The translations under genes were made by a program, and so were the position numbers. A stretch of 64,000 bases of DNA from Cupriavidus basilensis (GTDB lineage Bacteria > Pseudomonadota > Gammaproteobacteria > Burkholderiales > Burkholderiaceae), in contig NZ_CP062804.1 in NCBI RefSeq assembly GCF_008801925.2, positions 248,001 to 312,000 on the forward strand, read 5' to 3'. Shown here one piece after another: positions 56,308 through 64,000 of the stretch (position 1 is its first letter; the number at the start of each line of letters is the position of its first letter). The notes beneath the pieces were generated by a model that saw nothing but the letters and a program-made list of their open reading frames with translations, searched no databases and was not told the DNA's origin.

Positions 56308-57286
56308 GCTCGGCATCGGCGGCATCGCCGCGCAAATCGCCGCCCTGGCGCTGCTGGCTCGCGCCGGCAACAGCACCGCGTTGCTGCTGACCTTCCTGTT
56401 GATGCAGGGGCTCGCCGCGGCGATGATCGCGATGGTGCTGTGGCGCTTGCTGCCCCGGCGTTTTCGCGTGCCGTTCGCGTGGAGCTATGGCTACCTCTTC
56501 ATATTCTGCTTCCTGGTGCCGCTGGCCGGCGGCATGATCTGCGTCGGCAGCCTGCTGATCGCGCGCTTGTTCCCGGGGCGCCGTCCCACGGCCGGCGTCG
56601 GCCTGGTCGGGCTGCCGGTGTTCGTCACCCACCTGATCTCGCGCGTGACCCACGGCGGCGGCGCGCGCCTGCGCGCCCAGTTGGGCAACACGCGCGCGCC
56701 GTTGCCGGAGCGCATGACCGCGCTGGTGGCCATGCAGTCGATGCCGGCGCGCACCTCCAGCCCGGTACTGCGCGACCTGCTGGCCGACAGCGCTGACGAC
56801 GTGCGCCTGCTGGCCTACGGCATGCTGGACGGCGCGGAGAAGCAGCTGACGCAGAAAATCCTGGCCGAGCTGCCGCGCCTGGAAGCTGCGCAGGACGATC
56901 GCGAGCGCGGCGAGATCAACAAGCGCCTGGCCGACCTGTACTGGGAATTGATCTACCAGAACCTGGTGCAAGGCGACGTCTATCGCTACACCGCGGACCA
57001 GGTGGAGCGCCACGCGCGCGCCGCGCTGGAGTTCGACTCCGACCAGGCGGGCTTGTGGTACATGCGTGGCCGCCTGGCCCTGACCCGCGACGAGCCCGCG
57101 CAAGCGCGCGGGTGGCTGGAGCGGGCCGAGGAGCTTGGCTTTGCGCGCGAGCGCACGCTGCCGCTGCTGGCCGAAGCCGCCTATCTGGAGCGCGACTACG
57201 CCGCCGTGCGCGCCATCTTGCTGTCATTCGACAGCCCATCGCCGCTGCCACTGGTACGGCCCCTGCTGCGTTACTGGCAATCATGA
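56300..57286 (+). CDS. pelE: Pel biosynthesis protein PelE
   Basis: This 328-residue inner-membrane protein has two or three N-terminal membrane segments (FSYGYLFIFCFLVPLAGG-like region near 75-95) and cytoplasmic TPR-like helices to the end. Length equals P. aeruginosa PelE (329). The GTG at 56300 is preferred; an in-frame TTG at 56294 is possible. Both overlap the pelD end, and the gene overlaps pelF by four bases. It joins PelD, PelF and PelG in the synthase complex. Confidence 0.88.
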   Translation: MGKLGIGGIAAQIAALALLARAGNSTALLLTFLLMQGLAAAMIAMVLWRLLPRRFRVPFAWSYGYLFIFCFLVPLAGGMICVGSLLIARLFPGRRPTAGVGLVGLPVFVTHLISRVTHGGGARLRAQLGNTRAPLPERMTALVAMQSMPARTSSPVLRDLLADSADDVRLLAYGMLDGAEKQLTQKILAELPRLEAAQDDRERGEINKRLADLYWELIYQNLVQGDVYRYTADQVERHARAALEFDSDQAGLWYMRGRLALTRDEPAQARGWLERAEELGFARERTLPLLAEAAYLERDYAAVRAILLSFDSPSPLPLVRPLLRYWQS

Positions 57287-58884
57287 GCGATACCCCTTTG
57301 CCCCGCGCCGACTCGGCCGATGTGGCCCTGCTGCTAGAGGGCACCTTTCCGTATGTGAGCGGCGGGGTGTCGAGCTGGGTCAACCAGATGATCCGGGCGT
57401 TTCCGGACGTCCGCTTCGCCATCGTCTTCATCGGCAGCCGCCGCGAAGATTACGGCGACATGGTCTACGCGCTGCCCGACAACGTCGTGCACCTGGAAAC
57501 GCATTTTCTCTACGATTTCCCGCCGCCTCCGTTGGTGCATGGCAGCGACGGCGACCCCGTCACCTTCGCCGCCTCGGCGCAGTTGCACGAGGTGCTGCGC
57601 CAGCCAGGCCGCGAGCAGGAAGCCGGCGAGCTGATCCGCGAGCTGATGCCCGAGCTGACCGATGGCGGCAGCCTGTCGGAAGACGCGTTCCTCTACAGCC
57701 GCAACGCGTGGCGGACCATCACCGAGCAGTACCGCCAGTACTGCACGGACCCGTCCTTCACCGACTACTTCTGGACCGTGCGCATCATGCACAAGCCCCT
57801 GTGGCAGCTCGCGCGCATTGCCGAGGGGCTGATCCCGGCCAAGGTCTACCACACGGTGTCCACCGGCTACGCCGGCTTTCTTGGCGCCATGCTGCACTAC
57901 CGCACGGGACGTCCCTTGCTGGTGTCCGAGCACGGCATCTATACCAAGGAACGCAAGATCGACCTGTTCCAGAGCCAGTGGATCCGCGACAACCGCAACG
58001 TATTCGAGCGCGACATCTCGCAGATCAGCTATTTCCGCGAGCTGTGGGTGCGCTTCTTTGAAACGCTGGGCCGCGTCTGCTACGACGCCGGCGACACCAT
58101 CGTCGCGCTCTACGAAGGCAACCGCCTGCGCCAGGTCACGGATGGTGCCCGCGCCGAGCGCACGCGCAATATCCCCAACGGCATCAACCTGCCGCGGCTG
58201 GCCGCGCTGCGCGCGCAGCGCGCACCCGGCGTGCCGCCGGTGCTGTGCCTGATCGGCCGCGTGGTGCCGATCAAGGATATCAAGACCTTTATCCGCGCCA
58301 TGCTGACCGTGGTGCGGCAATACCCCGATGCCCAGGGCTGGATCGCCGGCCCGGAAGACGAAGATCCGGAATACGCGCAGGAATGCCGCAGCCTGGCCGA
58401 AAGCCTGGGCCTCGCCGACAAGGTGAAGTTCCTGGGCTTCCAGCGCATCGATGAACTGCTGCCCAAGGTGGGCGTGCTGGTGCTCAGCTCCATCAGCGAG
58501 GCATTGCCGCTGGTGGTGCTGGAAGGCTTCGCCGCCGGCGTGCCGTGCGTGACCACTGATGTCGGCTCGTGCCGGCAACTGATTTTCGGCCTGCCCGGCG
58601 AGGATGCGGCGCTGGGCGCGGCGGGCGACGTGGTGCGCATCGCCGACCCGGCCGCGCTGGCCGAGAAGGCGATCGGCCTGCTGGGTTCGCCCGACGCATG
58701 GCACGCCGCGCAGCAGGCCGGCATCCGGCGCGTGGAGCGGTATTACACGCAGGAGATGATGGTGGGTAGCTACCGAGACCTGTACACGCGCCTGATGGCG
58801 CAGCCACGGGTGGAATCGTCCGCCGGCGGATCCCCCGCCAGGGCGGCGCAGGCCGCGGGCTGCCCCATGAAGGGAGGTCGCTGA
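57283..58884 (+). CDS. pelF: Pel glycosyltransferase PelF
   Basis: This 533-residue cytoplasmic GT4 glycosyltransferase polymerises Pel, using UDP-GalNAc/GlcNAc-type donors in the family. The N-terminal LLLEGTFPYVSGGVSSWVNQ is a PelF hallmark, and the GT4 EX7E motif is E406/E414 (EALPLVVLE). IGRVVPIKDIKTFI is the donor-domain start. The C-terminal tail is Ala/Ser/Gly-rich. It overlaps pelE by four bases and ends one base before pelG. Confidence 0.95.
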   Translation: MSDTPLPRADSADVALLLEGTFPYVSGGVSSWVNQMIRAFPDVRFAIVFIGSRREDYGDMVYALPDNVVHLETHFLYDFPPPPLVHGSDGDPVTFAASAQLHEVLRQPGREQEAGELIRELMPELTDGGSLSEDAFLYSRNAWRTITEQYRQYCTDPSFTDYFWTVRIMHKPLWQLARIAEGLIPAKVYHTVSTGYAGFLGAMLHYRTGRPLLVSEHGIYTKERKIDLFQSQWIRDNRNVFERDISQISYFRELWVRFFETLGRVCYDAGDTIVALYEGNRLRQVTDGARAERTRNIPNGINLPRLAALRAQRAPGVPPVLCLIGRVVPIKDIKTFIRAMLTVVRQYPDAQGWIAGPEDEDPEYAQECRSLAESLGLADKVKFLGFQRIDELLPKVGVLVLSSISEALPLVVLEGFAAGVPCVTTDVGSCRQLIFGLPGEDAALGAAGDVVRIADPAALAEKAIGLLGSPDAWHAAQQAGIRRVERYYTQEMMVGSYRDLYTRLMAQPRVESSAGGSPARAAQAAGCPMKGGR

Positions 58885-58885
58885 G

Positions 58886-60256
58886 ATGGCGGGGATTGGA
58901 TTCGAACTTCGCAAGATGCTGCGGCGGGACAACCTGTCGGGCATGCTCGGCGCGTACGCCTATGCGGGCATCATCAGTTCCGGGCCGTGGGTCCTGTCGA
59001 TCGTCGGCATCTTGCTGATCGGTGTGCTCAGCCTGCCTTTCGTGGTGCCGGGCAGCCTGGTGACGCAGTTCCAGGTCTCGGTGACCTACCTGATCGCGGT
59101 CAGCCTGATCCTGACCGGGCCGATGCAGCTGGCCTTTACCCGCTTTACGTCGGACCGACTGTTCGAGAAGCGCGATGGCCTGGTGCTGTCGAACTACCAC
59201 GCGGTGGCCCTGCTGGTCACGGTGCTGTCGGGCGCCATCGGCATCGGCTGCGCGCTCTTTGCGTTCCCGGAGCAGTCGGTGCTGTACCGGTTGCTGATGA
59301 CCGCGGGCTTCGTGGTCATGAGCAACATCTGGATCGCGGTGATTTTCCTCACGGGCATGAAGCAGTACAAGGCCATCGTCTGGACCTTCCTGCTGGGCTA
59401 TACGCTGACGGTGGCGGCGGCGCTGGCGCTGCGCAATTATGGCCTGGAGGGCCTGCTGCTTGGGTTTGTCGCCGGCCAGCTTTGCTTGCTGAGCGCCATG
59501 GTGGTGCTGATCTACCGCAACTACACCAGCCAGCGGTTCATGTCGTTCGAGGTGTTCCAGCGGCGCTACGCCTATCCGAGCCTGATGCTGATCGGGCTGC
59601 TGTACAACCTTGGCATCTGGCTCGACAAGTTCATGTTCTGGTACTCGCCGTCCACGGGGCAGCAAGTCATCGGGCCGCTGCACGCGTCGATCATCTACGA
59701 CATCCCGGTGTTCCTGGCTTACCTGGCAATCATCCCGGGCATGGCGGTGTTCCTGGTGCGCATCGAGACAGACTTCGTCGAGTACTACGACGCCTTCTAC
59801 AACGCGGTGCGCGGCGGCAGCTCGCTCGAGCATATCGAGGATATGCGCAACACCATGGTGCAGACGATCCGCCTGGGACTGTACGAGATCGTCAAGGTGC
59901 AGGCCATTGCGGCGCTGGTGCTGTTTGTCGTGGGCAGGTTCGTGCTGGCAGCGCTCGGCATTTCGGAACTCTACCTGCCGCTGCTGTATGTGGACGTGAT
60001 CGGCGCCAGCCTGCAGGTGGTGCTGCTCGGGGTGCTCAATATCTACTTCTACCTCGACCGCCGGCGGGAAGTGCTGCTGCTCAGCGGGTTGTTCGTGATC
60101 CTCAACCTGGCGTTCACTGCCGTGACCCTGCAGCTGGGACCGGCCTGGTATGGCTACGGCTTTGCGGTATCATTGCTGATCGTGGTGGCCCTGGCGATCT
60201 ACCTGCTCGACCGCAAGCTGGACCGCCTCGAGTACGAAACCTACATGCTGCAGTAA
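58886..60256 (+). CDS. pelG: Pel membrane flippase PelG
   Basis: This 456-residue protein has about twelve membrane segments in a MATE/Wzx-like layout, beginning IGFELRKMLRRDNLSGML, the PelG hallmark. LIGLLYNLGIWLDKFMFWYS and QQVIGPLHASIIYDIPVF are conserved internal blocks. It moves the polymer across the inner membrane with PelD and PelE. RBS GGGAGG lies at the end of pelF. Length matches P. aeruginosa PelG (456). Confidence 0.94.
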   Translation: MAGIGFELRKMLRRDNLSGMLGAYAYAGIISSGPWVLSIVGILLIGVLSLPFVVPGSLVTQFQVSVTYLIAVSLILTGPMQLAFTRFTSDRLFEKRDGLVLSNYHAVALLVTVLSGAIGIGCALFAFPEQSVLYRLLMTAGFVVMSNIWIAVIFLTGMKQYKAIVWTFLLGYTLTVAAALALRNYGLEGLLLGFVAGQLCLLSAMVVLIYRNYTSQRFMSFEVFQRRYAYPSLMLIGLLYNLGIWLDKFMFWYSPSTGQQVIGPLHASIIYDIPVFLAYLAIIPGMAVFLVRIETDFVEYYDAFYNAVRGGSSLEHIEDMRNTMVQTIRLGLYEIVKVQAIAALVLFVVGRFVLAALGISELYLPLLYVDVIGASLQVVLLGVLNIYFYLDRRREVLLLSGLFVILNLAFTAVTLQLGPAWYGYGFAVSLLIVVALAIYLLDRKLDRLEYETYMLQ

Positions 60257-60262
60257 AGGCGC

Positions 60263-60288
60263 GCGCGCCGGTTTTTGCGCCGGCGCGC
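60263..60288 (+). terminator. GC-rich hairpin after pelG
   Basis: GCGCGCCGG (60263-60271) pairs with CCGGCGCGC (60280-60288) around an eight-base loop. No T-run follows, so it is not a standard terminator. It may stabilise the pel mRNA end or lower read-through to the downstream regulator gene. Confidence 0.45.
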
Positions 60289-60458
60289 TGCGATACCCTC
60301 CCGCGCCGTCCTTGGCGCGGCGACGCTGGATTCTGTACCATTCCCCTTTTGTGCACCTGGCGCCCGGCCTGCCCGGGTTATTGCGCGTTGCCTTTGCGGC
60401 GGCGCGGGAAGCGCGCGGTGGCACCTGGAAGAGAAGACGTGGCAAGCAAGAGGTAAGT

Positions 60459-61205
60459 ATGAGAATCGCTTCGGTGGAAGACGACAAGAGCCAGTCCGAG
60501 CTGATCCAGCAGATCCTGGTCTCGGCCGGCCATGAGTGCGAGTGCTTCGCCAGTGGCAGTACGTTCCTGCGGGCCCTGCGCGAGCAAGCGTTCGACCTGC
60601 TGGTGGTGGACTGGCAACTGCCCGATACCAGCGGCCTTGAGGTGGTGACCTGGGTGCGCCAGAACTCCGGGCGCAATCCCCCCATCCTGTTCCTGACCAG
60701 CCGCTCGCAGGAAGAGGACATTGTCGCCGGGCTGGGCGCGGGCGCCGATGACTACATGATCAAGCCGATCCGCCGCGCCGAGCTGGTGGCGCGCGTATCC
60801 GCGTTGCTGCGCCGCACGTATCCGCAGGCGCAGCAGGACAGCGCGCTGATCCGGGCGGGCAACTATGCTGTCGATCCGCAGGCGCGCACCGTGACCTGCG
60901 GCGAAACCCGGGTGGACGTGTCGCCGCGCGAGTTCGACCTGGCGTTGTTCCTGTTCCGCAACCTGGGGCGCCTGGTGTCGCGCGAGGTGGTCGAGCAAGC
61001 CGTGTGGGGCCGCGCCATCGGTATCGGCTCGCGCACGCTCGATACCCATATCTCGCGGCTGCGGATCAAGCTGGCATTGCGGCCCGAGAACGGCGTGCGC
61101 CTGACTTCCGTGTACGCGCACGGTTACCGCTTCGAAGCCACGGGCAACGGGGATATGCAGGACCAGCAGGATTTGCAGGATTTGCAGGGCAAGAAGGAAG
61201 ACTGA
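60459..61205 (+). CDS. OmpR-family response regulator
   Basis: This 248-residue regulator has a receiver domain (VEDD at 6-9, phospho-Asp51 in VVDWQLP, Lys in MIKPIRR) and a winged-helix DNA-binding domain (VSPREFDLALFLFRN to GYRFEATG). The C-terminal tail is a polar low-complexity run with repeated QDLQ units. No kinase with it is seen; the downstream CHASE2 sensor, cut by the window end, may be its partner. It lies 202 bases after pelG and four before the LysM/FecR gene. Confidence 0.92.
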   Translation: MRIASVEDDKSQSELIQQILVSAGHECECFASGSTFLRALREQAFDLLVVDWQLPDTSGLEVVTWVRQNSGRNPPILFLTSRSQEEDIVAGLGAGADDYMIKPIRRAELVARVSALLRRTYPQAQQDSALIRAGNYAVDPQARTVTCGETRVDVSPREFDLALFLFRNLGRLVSREVVEQAVWGRAIGIGSRTLDTHISRLRIKLALRPENGVRLTSVYAHGYRFEATGNGDMQDQQDLQDLQGKKED

Positions 61206-61209
61206 GTTT

Positions 61210-62952
61210 ATGAAGCGGTTCGACATGGCAGCAGGCAGGATGGCAGGTATTGCAGCGCACTCGCGCGCGGCATGCACGAGGGGCGCGATGGGTGCGATGG
61301 GTGTGGCCGGCACGATCGGCATGGCCGGATTGGTTGGCGTGCTGGGTGCCGCATGGTCCGCCAGCGCTGCGGCGCAGGCTGCAGGCGCCGAAGGCGCCAA
61401 CTTTATCTACCAGGTGCGCCCGGGCGACACGCTGATTGGCGTGGCGGACCGCTTCATGGTCAATCCCGCCGGCTGGCGCGAACTGCAGGCATTGAACAAG
61501 GTGGCCGATCCTTACCGGCTGCCGCCCGGCATGCGCCTGCGCATCCCGCTGACGCGCATCCCGGTGACCGACGGCACCGCCCGCGTGGTCTTTGTCACGG
61601 GGCCGGCGAGCGCCGATGGGCACGCGTTGCAGGCTGGCATGGAGCTGCGCGAAGGTGCCCGCATCGAGACCGGCGCTGGCGGCACCGTCACCATGGAGCT
61701 GGGTGACGGCTCACGCGTGACGTTGCCGCCGGCGACGGCCGTGGAAGTCAAGCGGCTGCGCGCGTTCGCCCGCACGGGCCTGACCGACGCCGTGATCGGC
61801 ATCGGCCAGGGCGAGGTGGAGTCCCGCGTGGCGCCGCGCGGCACCGGCGTGGGGCGCTTCGAGATCCGTACCCCCTCGCTGGTGACCGGCGTGCGCGGCA
61901 CGCGCTTTCGCGTGGGTACCGAGGACGGCGCCAGCCAGAGCGCCGTGCTCGAAGGCCAGGTGCAGGCCCGCTCGCGCCGCGGCCAGCAAGCGGTAGTGAA
62001 TGCCGGCTACGGCGTCAGCGCATCGGCCACGGGCGCCCTGGCGCGGCCCGCCGCGCTGCTGCCGGCGCCGGCGCTGGTGCCGCTGCCCCAGCCGCTGTTG
62101 GCAAGCCATGCCACCGTGAGCTGGGGGCCGGTTGCGCAGGCCGCCAGCTACCGCGTGGTGGTCTCGCGCGATGCAGCCCAGACGGAGTTGCTGTCCTCCC
62201 AGGCCGTGGACGGCACGCAGGCCGCGCTCCAGGACCTGCCCGAGGGCGAGCTCTACGTGGGCGTGAGCGCGCTCGATGCGCGGCACCTCGGTGGCGCGGG
62301 CGCGGTGATGCCGTTGGTAGTGCGCCTGAATCCGCCCGCGCCCTTTACGCTGGCGCCCGAGCGCGATGGCACCGCCTACGGCGAGACGCCGATGTTCACC
62401 TGGGCCGAAGTCGCCAATGCGGCGCAATATGAATTCGAAGTGGCGGCCAATGCGGACTTCACGCAAGGCGTCCTGCAAGCGCGCGGCACGGCGCCCTCGG
62501 CCAGCCAGGCGCTTGCGCCCGGCCGCTGGTGGTGGCGTGTGCGCTCGGTTGACGCCGGCGGGCAGCAGGGTCCCTGGAGCGAGCCGGTGGCGTTCGCGCT
62601 GGAGCCGTCGCCGCCGCAGCCGCGTCTGGAGGACGATGGCAGCGACGCCTTGCGGCTCGCATGGCCGGCCGCCGGCGCAGCCAGCGCCAATGGCGCGGCG
62701 CAAGCCTACCGCGTGCAGATGGCATCCGACGCCGCCTTTACGCAGATCGTGGCCGACGTCAGCACCGAGACCAACGCGGCCCGCCTGCCGCGGCCCGGCA
62801 GCGGCACGTATTTTGTGCGGGTGGCTCGCCAGGACCCGGCCCGCGAGCCGCATTTCTCTGCGCCCCAGCGTATCGAGGTGGTGCAGTACATCCGCGATTC
62901 GCAGGGTCAGCCCGTGAGCGCCGGCTCACGCTGGCTCAATCGTGCCAACTAG
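61210..62952 (+). CDS. LysM and FecR domain protein, exported
   Basis: This 580-residue exported protein has a long Met/Gly/Ala-rich signal region (to about residue 58), one LysM domain (YQVRPGDTLIGVADRFMVNP, about 69-118) that would bind peptidoglycan, a FecR domain (about 125-240; TGAGGTVTMELGDGSRVTLP, VRGTRFRVGT), and two or three fibronectin-III-like segments with repeated PFTLAPERDG/TYFVRVARQD patterns. Such LysM-FecR proteins are usually next to CHASE2 sensor genes and are thought to feed an envelope signal to them; the CHASE2 gene overlaps its end. Confidence 0.88.
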   Translation: MKRFDMAAGRMAGIAAHSRAACTRGAMGAMGVAGTIGMAGLVGVLGAAWSASAAAQAAGAEGANFIYQVRPGDTLIGVADRFMVNPAGWRELQALNKVADPYRLPPGMRLRIPLTRIPVTDGTARVVFVTGPASADGHALQAGMELREGARIETGAGGTVTMELGDGSRVTLPPATAVEVKRLRAFARTGLTDAVIGIGQGEVESRVAPRGTGVGRFEIRTPSLVTGVRGTRFRVGTEDGASQSAVLEGQVQARSRRGQQAVVNAGYGVSASATGALARPAALLPAPALVPLPQPLLASHATVSWGPVAQAASYRVVVSRDAAQTELLSSQAVDGTQAALQDLPEGELYVGVSALDARHLGGAGAVMPLVVRLNPPAPFTLAPERDGTAYGETPMFTWAEVANAAQYEFEVAANADFTQGVLQARGTAPSASQALAPGRWWWRVRSVDAGGQQGPWSEPVAFALEPSPPQPRLEDDGSDALRLAWPAAGAASANGAAQAYRVQMASDAAFTQIVADVSTETNAARLPRPGSGTYFVRVARQDPAREPHFSAPQRIEVVQYIRDSQGQPVSAGSRWLNRAN

Positions 62953-64000
62953 CCTGCCGCAACTCGCCGCGCGCGCGCGCGCGCTGCGCCGGGTGCCCGG
63001 ACGCATGATGGCCGGCTACCAGCGCCGTACGCTGGTCGAATGGAGCTTGTTGACGGCCGCCGTGCTGGCGCTGGTGGCGGCGTGCGCCGTGCTGGGTTGG
63101 AGCGAACGCGCCGACAAGGCGGTCTACGACCTGTCGGTCGCGGCCCAGCATCACGCGCCCAGCGACGAGATCGTGATCGTCGCTATCGACGACCCCAGCA
63201 TCTCCGCCATTGGCCGCTGGCCCTGGCGCCGCTGGGTGCTGGCCGACCTGATCGATCGCATCGCCGCCGACGCCCCTCGCGTGATCGGGGTCGACGTGAT
63301 TCTCTCCGAGCCGGATACCTTGCATCCCGAGGACGACCGCGCGCTGGCACGCAGCATGGCGCGCGCCGGCAACGTCGTGCTGCCCGCGCTGGCCGAAGCG
63401 GGGCGGGGCGGCTTGCTGGTGCGCTATCCGCTGACGGGCCTGGGCAGCGAGGTGGGGCACATCAATATCGCAGTGGACCTCGACGGCATTGCCCGCCAGG
63501 TGTTCCTGCAGGAAGGGCTGCCGGGCAGCCAGCTCAATCATTTCTCGGCCGTGATGGTCGGCTTCGGCAAGCCGCCGCGGCCGGTGTCCGCCTACCGACA
63601 TGACGGTCCCGCGGATGACCGCGGCGCCGATGGCTGGACCCGGGACTACCGGTTGCGCATTCCCTTTGCCGGGCCGCCCGGGACGTTCCGGCAGGTCTCG
63701 GTACTCGATGTGCTGGGCGGCACGTTGCCGCGCGACTTCTTTCGCGGCAAGTCCGTGCTGGTAGGCGCCACGGCGAGCGGGCTGGGCGACGTGTTCCCCA
63801 CCCCGGTATCGCGTAACGGCCACGGCATGAGCGGTGTGGAAATCATCGCCAACGCCATGCAGACGCTGCAGCGCGACACGGCCATCGTCACGCTGCCGGC
63901 ACCCTGGTTCTGGCTGTGCACGTTGCTGCCGGTGTTGCTGGCGAGCCTGGCCTCGCTGATGCTGACGCCGCGCAACGCGCTGCTGGTCACGGTGGTGCTG
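62942..64000 (+). CDS. CHASE2-domain sensor protein, cut by the window end
   Basis: At least 353 codons are seen. A basic N-terminus and one membrane segment (LLTAAVLALVAACAVLGW) lead to a periplasmic CHASE2 domain (IVIVAIDDPSISAIGRWPW, VIGVDVILSEPD, GKSVLVGATASGLGDVFPTP) and further membrane segments (WLCTLLPVLLASLASLML). The GTG at 62942 overlaps the FecR gene by 11 bases; ATG at 63005 is the alternative. The output domain lies beyond the window: a histidine kinase, adenylate cyclase or GGDEF would each be usual. Given the regulator at 60459, a histidine kinase is a reasonable guess. Confidence 0.9.
   Translation, partial: MPTSLPQLAARARALRRVPGRMMAGYQRRTLVEWSLLTAAVLALVAACAVLGWSERADKAVYDLSVAAQHHAPSDEIVIVAIDDPSISAIGRWPWRRWVLADLIDRIAADAPRVIGVDVILSEPDTLHPEDDRALARSMARAGNVVLPALAEAGRGGLLVRYPLTGLGSEVGHINIAVDLDGIARQVFLQEGLPGSQLNHFSAVMVGFGKPPRPVSAYRHDGPADDRGADGWTRDYRLRIPFAGPPGTFRQVSVLDVLGGTLPRDFFRGKSVLVGATASGLGDVFPTPVSRNGHGMSGVEIIANAMQTLQRDTAIVTLPAPWFWLCTLLPVLLASLASLMLTPRNALLVTVVL

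Noticed and set aside
61141..61205. Short direct repeats (caggatttg units) as a possible repeat array
   Set aside because: They encode the QDLQ tail of the response regulator and occur only two or three times; no CRISPR-like spacing.

Overview
The window is high-GC DNA that looks like a beta-proteobacterium of the order Burkholderiales, most likely Cupriavidus or a close Ralstonia relative. The grounds are a Bug-family tripartite-type receptor inside a catabolic operon, several Liv-type and aromatic-acid genes, a DUF746-type zinc-finger protein, and clusters resembling those of that group. No species call is possible from sequence reading alone.

Layout. (1) 0-1.4 kb: an IS110-family insertion sequence that appears to sit in a REP-like hairpin. 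(2) 1.4-16 kb: thirteen minus-strand genes, tightly packed and probably one operon. They encode a Liv-type ABC importer (binding protein, two permeases, two ATPases), two SDR dehydrogenases, a complete 2-oxoacid/alpha-ketol dehydrogenase complex (fused E1 alpha-beta, E2, E3), a VOC protein, a succinate-semialdehyde-type dehydrogenase and an AroE-like dehydrogenase. A FadR-type GntR regulator is divergent at 16.4 kb. The operon has a near-consensus sigma-70 promoter with two FadR-like operators, one over and one just after the predicted start site. (3) 17.8-22.2 kb: catechol branch of the beta-ketoadipate pathway, catR divergent from catB-catC-Bug receptor-pcaD, with a textbook CatM/BenM-type operator. 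(4) 22.2-24.5 kb: a FitAB/VapBC-like toxin-antitoxin pair with a 13-bp inverted repeat, a DUF3047 protein, and fused relics of a divergent LysR/SDR pair. (5) 24.3-30.3 kb: a CBA-type heavy-metal RND efflux operon. (6) 30.7-37.7 kb: a zinc-finger protein, a divergent response regulator/histidine kinase pair, tRNA-Asp and tRNA-Glu with promoter and terminator, a DMT exporter, a repeat-built secreted protein, a YdjM-like membrane protein and an unknown protein. (7) 37.9-40.6 kb: pobA and an aromatic-acid MFS transporter for 4-hydroxybenzoate. (8) 40.9-46.2 kb: small proteins, an M14 metallopeptidase, a cysteine synthase and a membrane diguanylate cyclase. (9) 47.1-64 kb: a complete pelABCDEFG exopolysaccharide operon followed by an OmpR-type regulator, a LysM/FecR protein and a CHASE2 sensor cut by the window end.

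How the parts work together: the first 22 kb and the pob genes point to a soil or rhizosphere organism living on aromatic and alicyclic acids. The right end is a biofilm locus. The diguanylate cyclase divergent from pelA could supply the c-di-GMP that PelD, which keeps an RxxD motif, is expected to bind.

The most unusual points are: a Liv ATPase pair whose two sequence defects fall in the same composite ATP site; the 13-gene operon of unknown substrate with its fused E1; the operator architecture at 16.0 kb; the candidate bridge RNA of the IS110 element; and the LysR/SDR double relic. No CRISPR array, prophage or obvious new defence system was seen.
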